This document shows, in pieces, positions 26,520 to 35,384 of a stretch of DNA of 64,000 nt. Under the pieces are notes generated by a model. It ran no database searches, had not been told where the DNA came from, and saw only the letters and a list, made by a program, of their open reading frames with translations. The position numbers were made by a program, and so were the translations under genes. The DNA comes from Geodermatophilus amargosae (GTDB lineage Bacteria > Actinomycetota > Actinomycetes > Mycobacteriales > Geodermatophilaceae): NCBI RefSeq assembly GCF_900116515.1, contig NZ_FPBA01000023.1, forward strand, positions 27,669 to 91,668. Reading direction: 5' to 3'. Numbering within the stretch: the first letter of the stretch is position 1; each line of letters starts with the position of its first letter.

Positions 26520-26648
26520 AACCCCGTGTCGGCCATGTGAACACGCAGTGACTCACCTCATGTAAGGGAACCCTCAGCGCAGGTCAGGACGTCGGTCGTC
26601 GCCGCCGGCATGGGAGTCTGCCGACAGACCCCATCACGAGGAGGACAC

Positions 26649-27260
26649 GTGGCAGGACCGACCCGGGGCTTCCTCGGCCGCAGCAGGCGCGAGCGCGACC
26701 CCCGCCTCCCACCCGGCCAGTACGACGTCGGCGCCGACTGGCCGGTGCTGACCGCCGAGCCCACGCCGCGCATCGCGCCGGAGACCTGGAGCATCACCGT
26801 CGACGGCCGGGTGGAGAACCCGGTCAGCTGGACCTGGGACGACGTCCACCGGCTGCCCGGGTCGGAGTACCGCGGCGACATCCACTGCGTCACCACGTGG
26901 TCGAAGTTCGACACGCAGTTCGCCGGCGTCAGCGTCGACACCCTGCTCGAGGCCGCCCGGCCCACCGCCGACGCGCACTTCGTCATGGCGACGGCCAAGA
27001 CCGGCTACACCACCAACCTGCCGCTCGAGGACGTCACCGGTGGCAAGGCGTGGATCGTCTGGGAGTTCGACGGCGAGCCGCTGCCGATCGAGCACGGCGG
27101 CCCGGTGCGGCTGCTCGTGCCGCACCTCTACTTCTGGAAGAGCGCCAAGTGGGTCACCCGGCTGACCCTCCTGCAGCGCGACCAGCAGGGGTTCTGGGAG
27201 CAGAACGGCTACCACGACCGGGGCGACCCCTGGCGCGAGCAGCGCTACCAGGGTGACTGA
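26649..27260 (+). CDS. Molybdopterin-dependent oxidoreductase (sulfite oxidase fold)
   Basis: A 203-residue protein with only the Mo-pterin domain of the sulfite oxidase/MsrP superfamily. The molybdenum-ligand cysteine is in DIHCVTTWSKFD, and YTTNLPLEDV and GGPVRLLVPHLYFWKSAKWV are the typical cofactor and substrate segments. There is no Tat signal, so a cytoplasmic location is likely. Its partner is the ferredoxin reductase-like gene, which overlaps its end by eight bases, giving a two-component oxidoreductase. The GTG start follows AGGAGGACAC. Confidence 0.88.
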   Translation: MAGPTRGFLGRSRRERDPRLPPGQYDVGADWPVLTAEPTPRIAPETWSITVDGRVENPVSWTWDDVHRLPGSEYRGDIHCVTTWSKFDTQFAGVSVDTLLEAARPTADAHFVMATAKTGYTTNLPLEDVTGGKAWIVWEFDGEPLPIEHGGPVRLLVPHLYFWKSAKWVTRLTLLQRDQQGFWEQNGYHDRGDPWREQRYQGD

Positions 27261-28002
27261 GCCGGGAGGCGCGCGGGCCGGCACGGGCCCGCGCCTGCGG
27301 CGGGCACCCGCCGGGGGCTGGCGCACGGCCACCGTCCGCGAGGTCGACCGCCCCACCCCGCGCACGGTCCGGCTGCGGCTGGAGGTGCCCGACCGGGTCG
27401 ACCACCTGGCCGGGCAGCACTACGTCGTCCGGCTCACCGCCGAGGACGGCTACCGCGCCCAGCGGTCCTACTCGCTGGCCTCCTCCCCGGGCGACCCGCT
27501 GGTCGAGCTGCTGGTCGAGCGGCTCGACGACGGCGAGGTGTCGGGCTACCTGGCCGACGTCGTCGAGCCCGGAGACGGCCTCGAGGTGCGCGGGCCGATC
27601 GGCGGCTGGTTCGTCTGGGAAGGCGAGGAGCCCGCGCTGCTGGTGGGCGGCGGCACCGGCGTCGTGCCGTTCGTGTCGATGCTGCGCACGGCGCGTGAGC
27701 TGGGCCGCGAGGACCTGCTGCGGATCGCCGTCTCCACCCGCACGGCGGCCGAGCTGCCCTACGCCGACGAGCTCCGCGGGGCCGGTGCGCTGGTGGTCAC
27801 CACGCGCGAGCGCTCGGGGATCCGCCCGGCGGGCCGGCTGACCGCCGTGGACCTGGTGCCGCTGTGGGAGCCCGGCCAGACCGCCTTCGTCTGCGGGTCG
27901 ACGCCGTTCGCCGAGGCGGCCAGCCAGCTGCTGGTCGGCCTCGGCGTGCCCGCGCCGGACATCCGCGTCGAGCGCTTCGGCCCCAGCGGCGCCTCCGGCT
28001 GA
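27253..28002 (+). CDS. FAD-binding ferredoxin reductase-like protein
   Basis: A 249-residue flavin reductase. The FAD domain carries RSYSLASSP, and the NAD domain has LLVGGGTGVVPFVSML and the C-terminal VCGSTPFAEAASQLL. There is no iron-sulfur domain. Its GTG overlaps the stop of the molybdopterin oxidoreductase, so it likely delivers electrons from NAD(P)H to that enzyme. This pairing is recurrent in actinobacteria. Confidence 0.9.
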   Translation: MTEPGGARAGTGPRLRRAPAGGWRTATVREVDRPTPRTVRLRLEVPDRVDHLAGQHYVVRLTAEDGYRAQRSYSLASSPGDPLVELLVERLDDGEVSGYLADVVEPGDGLEVRGPIGGWFVWEGEEPALLVGGGTGVVPFVSMLRTARELGREDLLRIAVSTRTAAELPYADELRGAGALVVTTRERSGIRPAGRLTAVDLVPLWEPGQTAFVCGSTPFAEAASQLLVGLGVPAPDIRVERFGPSGASG

Positions 28003-28009
28003 CCGGGGC

Positions 28010-28162
28010 TCAGCGGCGGGAGCGCAGCCAGGAGCCCAGGGCCACCCCGGCCAGGGCCCAGAAGGCGCCCGCGCCGACGCCGGCGAGCACGATCCAGAAG
28101 GGGACGCTGAGCTCGTCGTCCACCGGGCGCGGCGTCGGGACGGGACCGGGTGCGTCGCTCAT
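28010..28162 (-). CDS. Small single-pass membrane protein
   Basis: A 50-residue protein. An N-terminal Pro-rich polar stretch (VPTPRPVDDELS) is followed by one hydrophobic helix, PFWIVLAGVGAGAFWALAGV, and a basic end LRSRR. The ATG is clear. It ends eight bases from the convergent reductase. The function is unknown. The composition, charge and topology make a real gene likely. Confidence 0.6.
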   Translation of the reverse strand: MSDAPGPVPTPRPVDDELSVPFWIVLAGVGAGAFWALAGVALGSWLRSRR

Positions 28163-28286
28163 GGTGCCGAGCCTGGCCCGGTGCCGGGCCGGGGTCCAGC
28201 GGCGGCGGGCCGGGGACCGTGCCGGCTGCGGGGCTGCACGACAGCCCGCCCGGGGGCCGAGCGGTCCGTGACCTGGGTCGCGGACG

Positions 28287-28829
28287 ATGATCGACGTCAT
28301 GACGTCTGCCGTCCCGTCCGCCGTGGCAACCGCGCTCGAGGACGTCGACCCGGAGCTGCGTGCGGCGCTGCTGGCCTGCTGGACCGACGTCAGCAACGCC
28401 GGCGGCGCCGTCGGCTTCGTGCCGCCGGTGACCGAGGACGACGTCGTCCCCGCGCTCGACGCCCTGCTCACGCGGGTGGCGCAGGGCCGCGAGCGGGTGG
28501 TGGTGCTGCGGGTCGACGGCGAGCTCGCCGGCTGGGCGGTGCTGTCGCTGTCGGTCAGCCCGCTGCGCCGGCACTGGGCCACCGTGCTGCGCGTGCAGGT
28601 CCACCCCGCGCGGCAGGGGCAGGGCCTGGGCCGGGCGCTGATGACCGGCGTGCACGACGCCGCGCGGAGCCTGGGGCTGGAGATGCTGCACCTCACGGTG
28701 CGCGGCGGCTACGGCCTCGAGGGGTTCTACGCCGGGCTGGGCTACCAGGAGTTCGGCCGGATGCCCGGCGCCATCCGCGTGGCCCCGGGTGACGACCGCG
28801 AGGAGGTCCACCTCTTCGCGCGGCTCTGA
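28287..28829 (+). CDS. GNAT-family N-acetyltransferase
   Basis: A 180-residue GNAT protein. The acetyl-CoA loop is VHPARQGQGLGRALMTGV, preceded by the strand VLRVQVHPA. The segment GLEGFYAGLGYQEFGRMPG is the usual C-terminal tail. The substrate is unknown. The ATG start at 28287 gives a short acidic N-terminus before ALEDVDPEL; an ATG at 28299 is possible. It is convergent with the spheroidene monooxygenase-like gene, one base from its end. Confidence 0.87.
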   Translation: MIDVMTSAVPSAVATALEDVDPELRAALLACWTDVSNAGGAVGFVPPVTEDDVVPALDALLTRVAQGRERVVVLRVDGELAGWAVLSLSVSPLRRHWATVLRVQVHPARQGQGLGRALMTGVHDAARSLGLEMLHLTVRGGYGLEGFYAGLGYQEFGRMPGAIRVAPGDDREEVHLFARL

Positions 28830-28830
28830 G

Positions 28831-29532
28831 TCAGCCGGCGGCGGGGTCGGTCCCGTCGAGGGTCCCGCGGGTGGAGAGCACCGCGAGGCGGGCGAACAGC
28901 TCCTCGGCGTACCAGCCCTCCTGGGCGGTGCGCGTGACGACGGCGGCGTGCGGCGCCCGGTCGTAGGCGAAGGCGTTGAGCGACGCCCCGGAGTCCCAGA
29001 CGCTGAAGGTGCCCTGCAGGCCCAGCGGCGCCTCGCCGATGCCGACGGCCATCCGCAGGCCCGGCGCCCGGTGCAGGTCGGCCGACACCGGCGGCACCGC
29101 CGACCAGAAGCGCGCCGCCCGCCGCAGCACCAGCCGCGCCCGCGTCACCGCGGCCACCGGCCCGTCCCAGCGCTGCGGCCGCGGGTCGCCGAACGGCTCG
29201 CGCCCCGACCACAGGCCGCGGGCCGCGAGCGGGCGCAGCCGGGCCGACCACTCCTCGTCGGCGATCCGGCGCCAGCTCGCGGCGACGGGGGAGTCCTCGA
29301 GCGCGTCCGCGGCGGCGTCGTCGTCCCAGACGGCCAGCAGGCCCCAGCGGCGGGGGTCGGCGTCGCGGACGGTGAAGGTCCGCCCGTCGCCGGTGCCCAG
29401 CAGCTTGGCGAACCGGAGGCCGGGCAGCCGGGCGAGCGCCGGCCGGCCGGTCGCCATCCGCAGCACCGCCCGGGGCACCGCCCGGCCGGGGACGCCCCAC
29501 AGGTGCAGGGTCACCAGCGGGTGCGTGGTCAC
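28831..29532 (-). CDS. Spheroidene monooxygenase (CrtA)-like protein
   Basis: A 233-residue protein of the CrtA-like family: LHLWGVPGRAVPRAVLRMAT at the N-terminus, FAKLLGTGDGRTFTVRDADP next, and GLQGTFSVWDSGASLNAFAY in the second half. CrtA adds keto groups to carotenoids, but family members are also found in non-carotenoid contexts and no other carotenoid gene is visible here, so the substrate is open. GTG 29532 is chosen because GGAGG lies upstream (a GTG further back overlaps that site). Confidence 0.75.
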   Translation of the reverse strand: MTTHPLVTLHLWGVPGRAVPRAVLRMATGRPALARLPGLRFAKLLGTGDGRTFTVRDADPRRWGLLAVWDDDAAADALEDSPVAASWRRIADEEWSARLRPLAARGLWSGREPFGDPRPQRWDGPVAAVTRARLVLRRAARFWSAVPPVSADLHRAPGLRMAVGIGEAPLGLQGTFSVWDSGASLNAFAYDRAPHAAVVTRTAQEGWYAEELFARLAVLSTRGTLDGTDPAAG

Positions 29533-29639
29533 CGGCCCATCCTCCACGTCGTGTGCGGCGTCCGGGACGTCGCCGGTACGCCGGGGTCGGCTGCGTCGGC
29601 CGGTCGGTTGACGCGCCGGGGTGGGGGTAAGCGGCGCGC

Positions 29640-30566
29640 ATGTCACGGGTGGAGGACGGGGAAGGCGACGACTGGACCCGTCCGGGGGTCGGATCGGACC
29701 CGGCCGAGGACCCGGAGGTCGCCGAGAAACCCGTCGAGGAGACGCTCACCCGGGCGATCGACGAGGGGCGGCGGCGCATCTCGCGCAAGACGTGGCCGCT
29801 GCTCGCCACGGGGGTGCTCGGGGGCATCGACGTCGGCACCGGTGTGCTCGCCCTGCTGTTCGTCGAGCACGAGACGCAGAGCGTCGTGCTCGCCGGCCTG
29901 GCCTTCAGCATCGGCTTCATCGCCCTGACCCTGGCGCGCAGCGAGCTGTTCACCGAGGACTTCCTCGTCCCCGTCACCACGGTCATCGCCCGGCAGGCCC
30001 GCTTCCGGATGCTGGTGCGGCTGTGGGTGGGCACGCTGGTCGCCAACCTCGTGGGCGGCTGGCTGTTCACCTACCTGATCATCAAGGGGTTCCCGCAGTT
30101 CGCCGACACGGCGATCAAGGCCGGCCACCACTACGTGCAGCTCGGACTGGGGGTGACGGCGTTCTCGCTGGCCGTCCTCGGCGGGACCGTCATCACCCTG
30201 ATGACCTGGATGCAGCACACGACCGAGTCGCCGGGGCTCCGGCTGGTCCCCGCGGTCACCGGCGGCTTCCTCCTCGCCGGCGCCCAGCTGAACCACGCCG
30301 TCGTCAACTCGCTGCTGATGTTCGCCGCCCTGCACACCGGCCGTGCGCCGTTCGGGTACGTGGAGTGGGCGCAGACCGCGGGACTGGCGGCGGCGGGGAA
30401 CATCGTCGGTGGGGTCCTGCTCGTCACGCTGCTGCGGGTCTTCCAGTCGCCGCACACCGTGCAGCGTGAGCGGGACAGGCCCGCGGTCGGCGTGGCGGTG
30501 GGGGACGACCGGCGACACGACCCCGCCGCACGCAGCGACCGACCGACGAGCGAGCCGGGGATCTGA
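29640..30566 (+). CDS. Formate/nitrite transporter-family channel
   Basis: A 308-residue membrane protein of the FNT family: a polar N-terminal region of about 50 residues, six hydrophobic segments (such as TGVLGGIDVGTGVLALLFV and GLAAAGNIVGGVLLVTLL) and a hydrophilic His/Arg-rich tail. The family moves formate, nitrite or hydrosulfide. The SELFTEDF loop is a conserved FNT feature. The substrate cannot be predicted. The ATG start is leaderless-like, with TTGACG at 29608 upstream. Confidence 0.83.
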   Translation: MSRVEDGEGDDWTRPGVGSDPAEDPEVAEKPVEETLTRAIDEGRRRISRKTWPLLATGVLGGIDVGTGVLALLFVEHETQSVVLAGLAFSIGFIALTLARSELFTEDFLVPVTTVIARQARFRMLVRLWVGTLVANLVGGWLFTYLIIKGFPQFADTAIKAGHHYVQLGLGVTAFSLAVLGGTVITLMTWMQHTTESPGLRLVPAVTGGFLLAGAQLNHAVVNSLLMFAALHTGRAPFGYVEWAQTAGLAAAGNIVGGVLLVTLLRVFQSPHTVQRERDRPAVGVAVGDDRRHDPAARSDRPTSEPGI

Positions 30567-30684
30567 CCCGGAGCGGCCCCGCTGGTACGCGGCGAGGAGC
30601 CGAGCCGGCGGGCCGCGACCGCCGGCGACGACCGGTCCGTCGAGCCTCCGGCGCGGCCGGCGCCCCGGTCGGGACACTGTCGGC

Positions 30685-31587
30685 GTGATCGAGGTCGACG
30701 GGCTGACCAAGCACTACCGGACCCGGGTCGCCGTCGACGACGTCGGCTTCACCGTGCACCCGGGCCGGGTGACCGGTTTCCTCGGCCCCAACGGCTCGGG
30801 CAAGACGACGACGATGCGCTGCGTGCTGGGGCTGACCCGCCCGACGTCGGGGACGACGACGGTGCTCGGCGTCCCGTACCGCGACCTCGACGTCCCGATG
30901 CGCCGGGTGGGTGCCCTGGTCGACCCGCGGGCCCGCCATCCCGGGCGCACCGCGCACGCCCACCTCACCGCGCTGGCGCAGAGCAACCGGCTGGGCGCGT
31001 ACCGGGTCGACGACGTGGTCGACCTCGTGGGCCTCGGCGCGGTGGCGCACGAGCGGGTGCGCGGCTTCTCCCTCGGCATGGCGCAGCGGCTGGGCATCGC
31101 CGCGGCGCTGCTCGGCGACCCCGAGGTGCTGCTGCTCGACGAGCCGGTCAACGGCCTGGACCCCGAGGGCATCCGGTGGGTGCGCGAGCTGCTGCGCGAC
31201 CTCGCCGCCGAGGGCCGCACCGTGCTGGTGTCGAGCCACCTGATGAGCGAGATGGAGGACACCGCCGACCACCTGGTGGTGCTCGGCCGCGGCCGGCTGC
31301 TCGCCGACCTCCCGATGGCCGACCTGCTCGGCCGGCACGCCTCGGTGCGGGTGCGCAGCCCCCAGTTGACGCGGCTGGGCACCGCGCTGCGCCGGGCCGG
31401 CGCCGCAGTGTCGCCGGAGGCCGACGGCGCGCTGCGGGTCGAGGGGCTGGACCCGGCCGCAGTGGGCGACGTCGCCTTCGCCGCGGGGGTGCCGGTGCAC
31501 GAGCTGTCCCCGGTGGTCGCCTCGCTGGAGGCCGCCTACCTGGAGCTGACCGGCGACGACGTCGAGTACCGCGCGGGGATGGCATGA
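30685..31587 (+). CDS. ABC transporter ATP-binding protein
   Basis: A 300-residue ATPase of the ABC-2 exporter type. Walker A is GPNGSGKTTTM, the signature is FSLGMAQRLGIA, Walker B is VLLLDEPVNGLD and the H-loop is LVSSHLMSE. The signature reads SLGMA, as in many drug and lantibiotic exporters. A C-terminal domain of about 80 residues follows. It pairs with the permease gene that overlaps its end. A GTG start is used. Confidence 0.9.
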   Translation: MIEVDGLTKHYRTRVAVDDVGFTVHPGRVTGFLGPNGSGKTTTMRCVLGLTRPTSGTTTVLGVPYRDLDVPMRRVGALVDPRARHPGRTAHAHLTALAQSNRLGAYRVDDVVDLVGLGAVAHERVRGFSLGMAQRLGIAAALLGDPEVLLLDEPVNGLDPEGIRWVRELLRDLAAEGRTVLVSSHLMSEMEDTADHLVVLGRGRLLADLPMADLLGRHASVRVRSPQLTRLGTALRRAGAAVSPEADGALRVEGLDPAAVGDVAFAAGVPVHELSPVVASLEAAYLELTGDDVEYRAGMA

Positions 31588-32315
31588 GCGGAGTGCTGCG
31601 CAGCGAGTGGACCAAGCTGCGGATGCTGCGCTCGACCTGGTGGTGCAGCGCCGTGTACGTGCTCGTCGTCGGCGCGTTCGGCTGGCTGGCGGCCGCCACG
31701 ACTCCCAGCGCCCCGACCGCCGACTCCGCCGTCGGGGTCGCGCTGATCGGATTCGCCTTCGGCCAGGTGGTGCTCGTCGTCCTCGGCGTGCTCGCGGTGA
31801 CCGGCGACCTCGGCGGCCCCATGGCGCTGGCGTCGCTGGCCGCCGTGCCCCGGCGCACGCGGCTGCTGGCAGTCAAGACGGCCGTCGTAACGGTGTGGGC
31901 GGCGCTGCTCACCGCGCTGCTGGCCGCGGCGTGCGTCCTCGCCGCCCGGACGCTCGTCGCGGTCCCGGGCGGCGTGCCGGTCACCGACCCCGTCGTGCTG
32001 CGGGCCGCCGGCCTGCAGGTGGCCGGGGCCGCACTGGTCACCGTGCTGGCGGCGGGGCTCGGTGCGGTGCTGCGCTCGACGGCGGGTGCCGTCGGGCTGG
32101 GCCTCGCGCTGGTGTTCGTCGGCCCGCCGGCGCTCGCGCTGGCCGGCGGCGAGCTCGCTTCGCGGCTGTCGCAGGCGCTGCCGGCGCTGCGGGTGGGGGA
32201 GGACGCCTTCCTCGCCGTCCCGACCAGCTGGCCGGTCGGGCTCGCGGTGACCGTGGCCTGGGCGGTCGTGGCCTGGGCGCTCGGCGCGGGCCTGCTCGAG
32301 CGCCACGACGTCTAG
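31584..32315 (+). CDS. ABC-2 type permease
   Basis: A 243-residue membrane protein with six hydrophobic helices. It begins MSGVLRSEWTKLRMLRSTWW, the usual start of actinobacterial ABC-2 permeases. The ATG overlaps the stop of the ATPase gene as ATGA. The substrate is unknown; self-resistance or lipid-linked export are possibilities. It ends with GLLERHDV. Confidence 0.87.
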   Translation: MSGVLRSEWTKLRMLRSTWWCSAVYVLVVGAFGWLAAATTPSAPTADSAVGVALIGFAFGQVVLVVLGVLAVTGDLGGPMALASLAAVPRRTRLLAVKTAVVTVWAALLTALLAAACVLAARTLVAVPGGVPVTDPVVLRAAGLQVAGAALVTVLAAGLGAVLRSTAGAVGLGLALVFVGPPALALAGGELASRLSQALPALRVGEDAFLAVPTSWPVGLAVTVAWAVVAWALGAGLLERHDV

Positions 32316-32374
32316 CGCCCGCCGTCCGGAGCGGGCAGCATCCCCGGCGTCGCGCGAGTCCGAGGGAGCCCCCG

Positions 32375-32722
32375 ATGCCCGCACCCGCCACCGTCGAGGA
32401 GTACCTCGCCGCGCTGCCCGAGGGGGCGCGGACGGCGCTCGAGCAGGTGCGGGCGGCCGTCCTGCGCGGCATGCCCGGGGCCACCGAGACCATCCGCTAC
32501 GGCATGCCGGCCGCGATGCTCGGTGGCCGCTACGGCCTGCACTACGCCGCCTGGAAGCGGCACGCGGCGCTGTACCCGGTGCCGGTGTTCGACGGGGACC
32601 TGGAGGCCGAGGTCGCGCCGCACCGCTCGGGCAAGGACGCCGTCCACCTGCCCTACGGCCACCCGGTGCCCGCGGACCTCGTCGAGCGGGTGGCGGCGGC
32701 GGTGGCGGCCCGGCGCGGCTAG
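32375..32722 (+). CDS. DUF1801 (YdhG-like) protein
   Basis: A 115-residue protein of the DUF1801 domain: VEEYLAALPEGARTALEQVR at the start, ETIRYGMPAAML in the middle, YAAWKRHAALYPVPVF next and the C-terminal DAVHLPYGHPVP. Members are small, cytosolic and have unknown biochemistry; a link with iron-containing cluster assembly was proposed for related frataxin-like folds but is not proven. ATG with GAGGGAG upstream. The last four bases overlap the stop of the convergent serine hydrolase gene. Confidence 0.85.
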   Translation: MPAPATVEEYLAALPEGARTALEQVRAAVLRGMPGATETIRYGMPAAMLGGRYGLHYAAWKRHAALYPVPVFDGDLEAEVAPHRSGKDAVHLPYGHPVPADLVERVAAAVAARRG

Positions 32723-33858
32723 CGGGGGCCGAAGGCGGCCGCGCGGAAGGCGTCGAAGACCTCCGGCGGCGCGGGGGAGGACCACATCTGGCTGGTGAGC
32801 AGCACCGCGGTGGTCCCGGTGACCGGGTCGGTCCACCAGGTGCTGCCCAGGCCGCCGTCCCAGCCGAAGGACCGCGCGTGCCGGCCGCCGGGCTCGTCGG
32901 TGCGGCGCACGCCGAGGCCCAGGCCCCAGCCGCCGCCCTCGTCGTCGACCGGGCCGGCCTGCTCGGTGAGCATCGCGCGCACGGTGTCCTGCCGGAGCAC
33001 GGGCTCCCCGCCGGCCACCAGCACCCGCGCGAGGACGGCGAGGTCGTCGACGGTGGACACCAGCCCGTCGCCGCCGTCGGGGAAGGCGGGCGGGGACGCC
33101 CACTGGCCGTCGGCGGGGTCGTAGAGGTCGCGGGCGCCACCGTCGCCCGGCGGCGTCCAGTGCGGTCCGAACCGGTCGCGCGCGGCCGCGGGCACGCCGA
33201 AGCCGGTGTCGGCCATCCCGAGCGGCGTGAGCACCCGCTCGGCGAGCACCTCGGGCAGCGGCCGGCCGGCGGCGCGGGCCACGAGGACGCCGAGCACGCT
33301 CGCGCCCGAGTGGTACAGCCAGCGCTCGCCGGGCTGGTACGCCAGCGGCACGGTGGCCACCCGGCGCAGCCACTCGTCGGGCGGGGGCGCGGCCTGCGGC
33401 TGCGGCGGGCCGGCGGGCAGGCCCGCCTCCCCCAGGGCGGCCACCGTCGGGGTGGGCCACGGCGCGGTGAAGTCGATGCCGAGGCCCAGGCGGAACGTGA
33501 GGACGTCGCGCACCGTGACCGCGCGGCGGGCCGGCACCGTGCCGGCGGAGGCGTCGGCGGGGTCGGCGAGCACCTGGCGGCCGGCGAGCTCGGGCAACAG
33601 CCGGTCCACCGGCTCGTCGAGGGCCAGCGTCCCGTCGTCGACGAGGGTGAGCGCGGCCGTGGCGACCACCGGCTTCGTCACCGAGGAGATGCGGAAGACG
33701 GTGTCGGGCCGCACCGCGTCCCCGCCGCCGGGGGTGTGCGTGCCCGCCGCGCCGCGGGCCACCTCGCCGTCGCGCTCCACCCGCCAGGCCGCGCCCGGCA
33801 CCGCGTCGTCGGACACCGCCGCGCCGACGACCCGCTCGATCTCCTCCGCCAGTCCCAT
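32719..33858 (-). CDS. Serine hydrolase (class C beta-lactamase fold)
   Basis: A 379-residue protein of the beta-lactamase/transpeptidase-like family. The SxxK nucleophile motif is in VFRISSVTKPVVATA, and the Tyr motif reads YHSGASVLG, where the third residue is Ser rather than Asn. The C-terminal segment SFGWDGGLGSTWWTDP carries the HxG-like region as WDGG. There is no signal peptide, so an intracellular esterase or peptidase is more likely than a beta-lactamase. ATG 33858 is chosen. Confidence 0.87.
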   Translation of the reverse strand: MGLAEEIERVVGAAVSDDAVPGAAWRVERDGEVARGAAGTHTPGGGDAVRPDTVFRISSVTKPVVATAALTLVDDGTLALDEPVDRLLPELAGRQVLADPADASAGTVPARRAVTVRDVLTFRLGLGIDFTAPWPTPTVAALGEAGLPAGPPQPQAAPPPDEWLRRVATVPLAYQPGERWLYHSGASVLGVLVARAAGRPLPEVLAERVLTPLGMADTGFGVPAAARDRFGPHWTPPGDGGARDLYDPADGQWASPPAFPDGGDGLVSTVDDLAVLARVLVAGGEPVLRQDTVRAMLTEQAGPVDDEGGGWGLGLGVRRTDEPGGRHARSFGWDGGLGSTWWTDPVTGTTAVLLTSQMWSSPAPPEVFDAFRAAAFGPR

Positions 33859-33887
33859 GTGCTGTCGACCGACCCGGGGACGCGGAC

Positions 33888-34436
33888 TCATCGGTCGCGG
33901 GCCGCCCGGCGCAGCGCCGACCGGTACCGGGCGGTGGCCAGCCGCTGCGCGGCCCAGCTGACGGGAGGGACGGCACGGGCGGCGGGGGTGGCCAGCCGCG
34001 AGAAGACCCGGATGGTGACGACGACGTCGCCGCTGTCGGTGAGCCGCACGGTGAAGCACTCCTCGCCGCTCTCCGGGTGCCCCGGCAGCGTGCCGTAGGC
34101 GAAGCCGCGCTCGTCACCGGCGGTGGACGCCCACACGACGCGGCAGGGGATGTCGTAGCCCAGCCGCGGCAGCCCCGCGGTGAGGACGACGACCGTGCCG
34201 ACCTCGCCCGCCGGGCCGGTGGCCCGCACCCGCAGTCCCGCGCTGCGCTGCGGCGCCCAGTCGAGGATGGCGGCGGCCACCCGCTCGAACGTCTCCCGGC
34301 CGGTGCCGACGACCTCGGTCCACCCGCCGGGCCGGTAGCCGGGGGGCAGCTCGGGGGCGCGGGTGGCGCCGACCTCGGCATAGGTGAGCGGCGCGTCACG
34401 GAGGCCCTCGGGCGACGCGGCCCGGAACAGGCCCAT
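33888..34436 (-). CDS. DUF1990 protein
   Basis: A 182-residue protein of the DUF1990 family: LTYAEVGATRAPELPPGYRP near the start and SGEECFTVRLTDSGDVVVTI and FSRLATPAAR later. These proteins are SRPBCC-like and cytosolic with no firm function. The ATG lies 36 bases from the divergent HipA-like start, so the promoters overlap. Downstream is the serine hydrolase gene, 29 bases away on the same strand, so the two may be co-transcribed. Confidence 0.87.
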   Translation of the reverse strand: MGLFRAASPEGLRDAPLTYAEVGATRAPELPPGYRPGGWTEVVGTGRETFERVAAAILDWAPQRSAGLRVRATGPAGEVGTVVVLTAGLPRLGYDIPCRVVWASTAGDERGFAYGTLPGHPESGEECFTVRLTDSGDVVVTIRVFSRLATPAARAVPPVSWAAQRLATARYRSALRRAARDR

Positions 34437-34456
34437 GACCCCAGTGTGGACCGGCG

Positions 34457-34462
34457 TAGGTT
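34457..34462 (+). promoter_or_regulatory. -10 box of a near-leaderless HipA-like gene
   Basis: TAGGTT lies ten bases before the GTG start of the kinase-like gene, with no ribosome-binding site between them. This fits a transcript that begins at or next to the start codon. The box is also inside the short space to the divergent DUF1990 gene. Confidence 0.5.
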
Positions 34463-34472
34463 GTCCGGCACT

Positions 34473-35384
34473 GTGCTGCCCGCCGTCACCGCCACCCGCT
34501 ACGTCACCCCGCTGCGCGAGGGTGGCTCGCTGCCCGGGCTCATGGAGGCCGACGACCTCGGGACCTACGTGGTCAAGTGGCGTGCAGCCGGCCAGGGCGT
34601 GCGCGTGCTGGTGGCCGAGGTCGTGTGCGGCGAGCTGGCGCGGGCGCTCGCCCTGCCGGTGCCCGCGCTGGTCACCGTCGACGTCGTCCCGGAGCTGGCC
34701 GTCGGCGAGCCCGACCAGGAGGTGCAGGAGCTGCTGCAGCGCTCGGCCGGGCGCAACCTCGGGCTGGACTACCTGCCCGGCGCGCTCGACTTCGAGGCCG
34801 GCGTGGGCGAGGTCGATCCCGAGCTGGCCGGCCGGGTGCTGTGGTTCGACGCGCTCGTGGGCAACGTCGACCGGTCCTGGCGCAACCCCAACATGCTGTT
34901 CTGGCACGGCCGGCTGCAGCTGATCGACCACGGCGCCGCGCTGACCTTCCACCACTCCTGGCCGGGCGCGCAGGCCGCCGTCGCACGTCCCTACGACGCC
35001 TCGCAGCACGCCCTCCTCGAGTGCGAGCCCGACCTCCGGGCCGCCGACGCCGCCCTCGCCGGCCGGGTCTCCCGCCCGGTGCTGGAGGCGGTGCTCGCCC
35101 AGGTCCCCGACGAGTGGCTGGAGGACGAAGGACCCCGCTCTCCCCACCCCTCGCACGCTCGGGGCGGTGCCCTCGCCGGGGTCACCGACCGGTCACCGAC
35201 CCCCGGCGAGGTCCGCGAGTGGTACGTCGCCTGGCTGTCCGCGCGCCTCGCCGCCCGCGACGCCTGGCTGCCCGGCGTGGTCGCCGCGGCCGCCGCCGGG
35301 GGGAGCCGCCGCCGGGCGCCGCGCGGGGAGAACCGTCCCTCCTGGCTCGGCCCACCGCCGCCTCCCGGGGTGCGTCAGCGGTGA
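34473..35384 (+). CDS. HipA-like kinase
   Basis: A 303-residue protein with the HipA kinase core. The catalytic loop is DALVGNVDRSWRNPNML, and the metal motif is LQLIDHGAAL; an acidic EVDPEL precedes. HipA kinases phosphorylate serine on GltX and related proteins, causing persistence, but this short stand-alone form has no HipB antitoxin and is paired with DUF3037. Residues about 215-250 are encoded by a 22-base interspersed repeat and its flanks, inserting a Pro/Ser/Thr-rich linker (HPSHARGGALAGVTDRSPTP). The stop overlaps the next gene as GTGA. Confidence 0.85.
   Translation: MLPAVTATRYVTPLREGGSLPGLMEADDLGTYVVKWRAAGQGVRVLVAEVVCGELARALALPVPALVTVDVVPELAVGEPDQEVQELLQRSAGRNLGLDYLPGALDFEAGVGEVDPELAGRVLWFDALVGNVDRSWRNPNMLFWHGRLQLIDHGAALTFHHSWPGAQAAVARPYDASQHALLECEPDLRAADAALAGRVSRPVLEAVLAQVPDEWLEDEGPRSPHPSHARGGALAGVTDRSPTPGEVREWYVAWLSARLAARDAWLPGVVAAAAAGGSRRRAPRGENRPSWLGPPPPPGVRQR
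35145..35166. repeat. 22-base repeat, copy inside a coding region
   Basis: Identical to 23021-23042. Here it lies in frame in the HipA-like gene and encodes part of the linker HPSHARGG. The flanks GACCCCGCTC and CGCCGGGGTC resemble the intergenic copy's borders. Confidence 0.8.

Noticed and set aside
28831..29532. Carotenoid biosynthesis cluster
   Set aside because: Only the CrtA-like gene is present; no phytoene synthase or desaturase is visible in the window.
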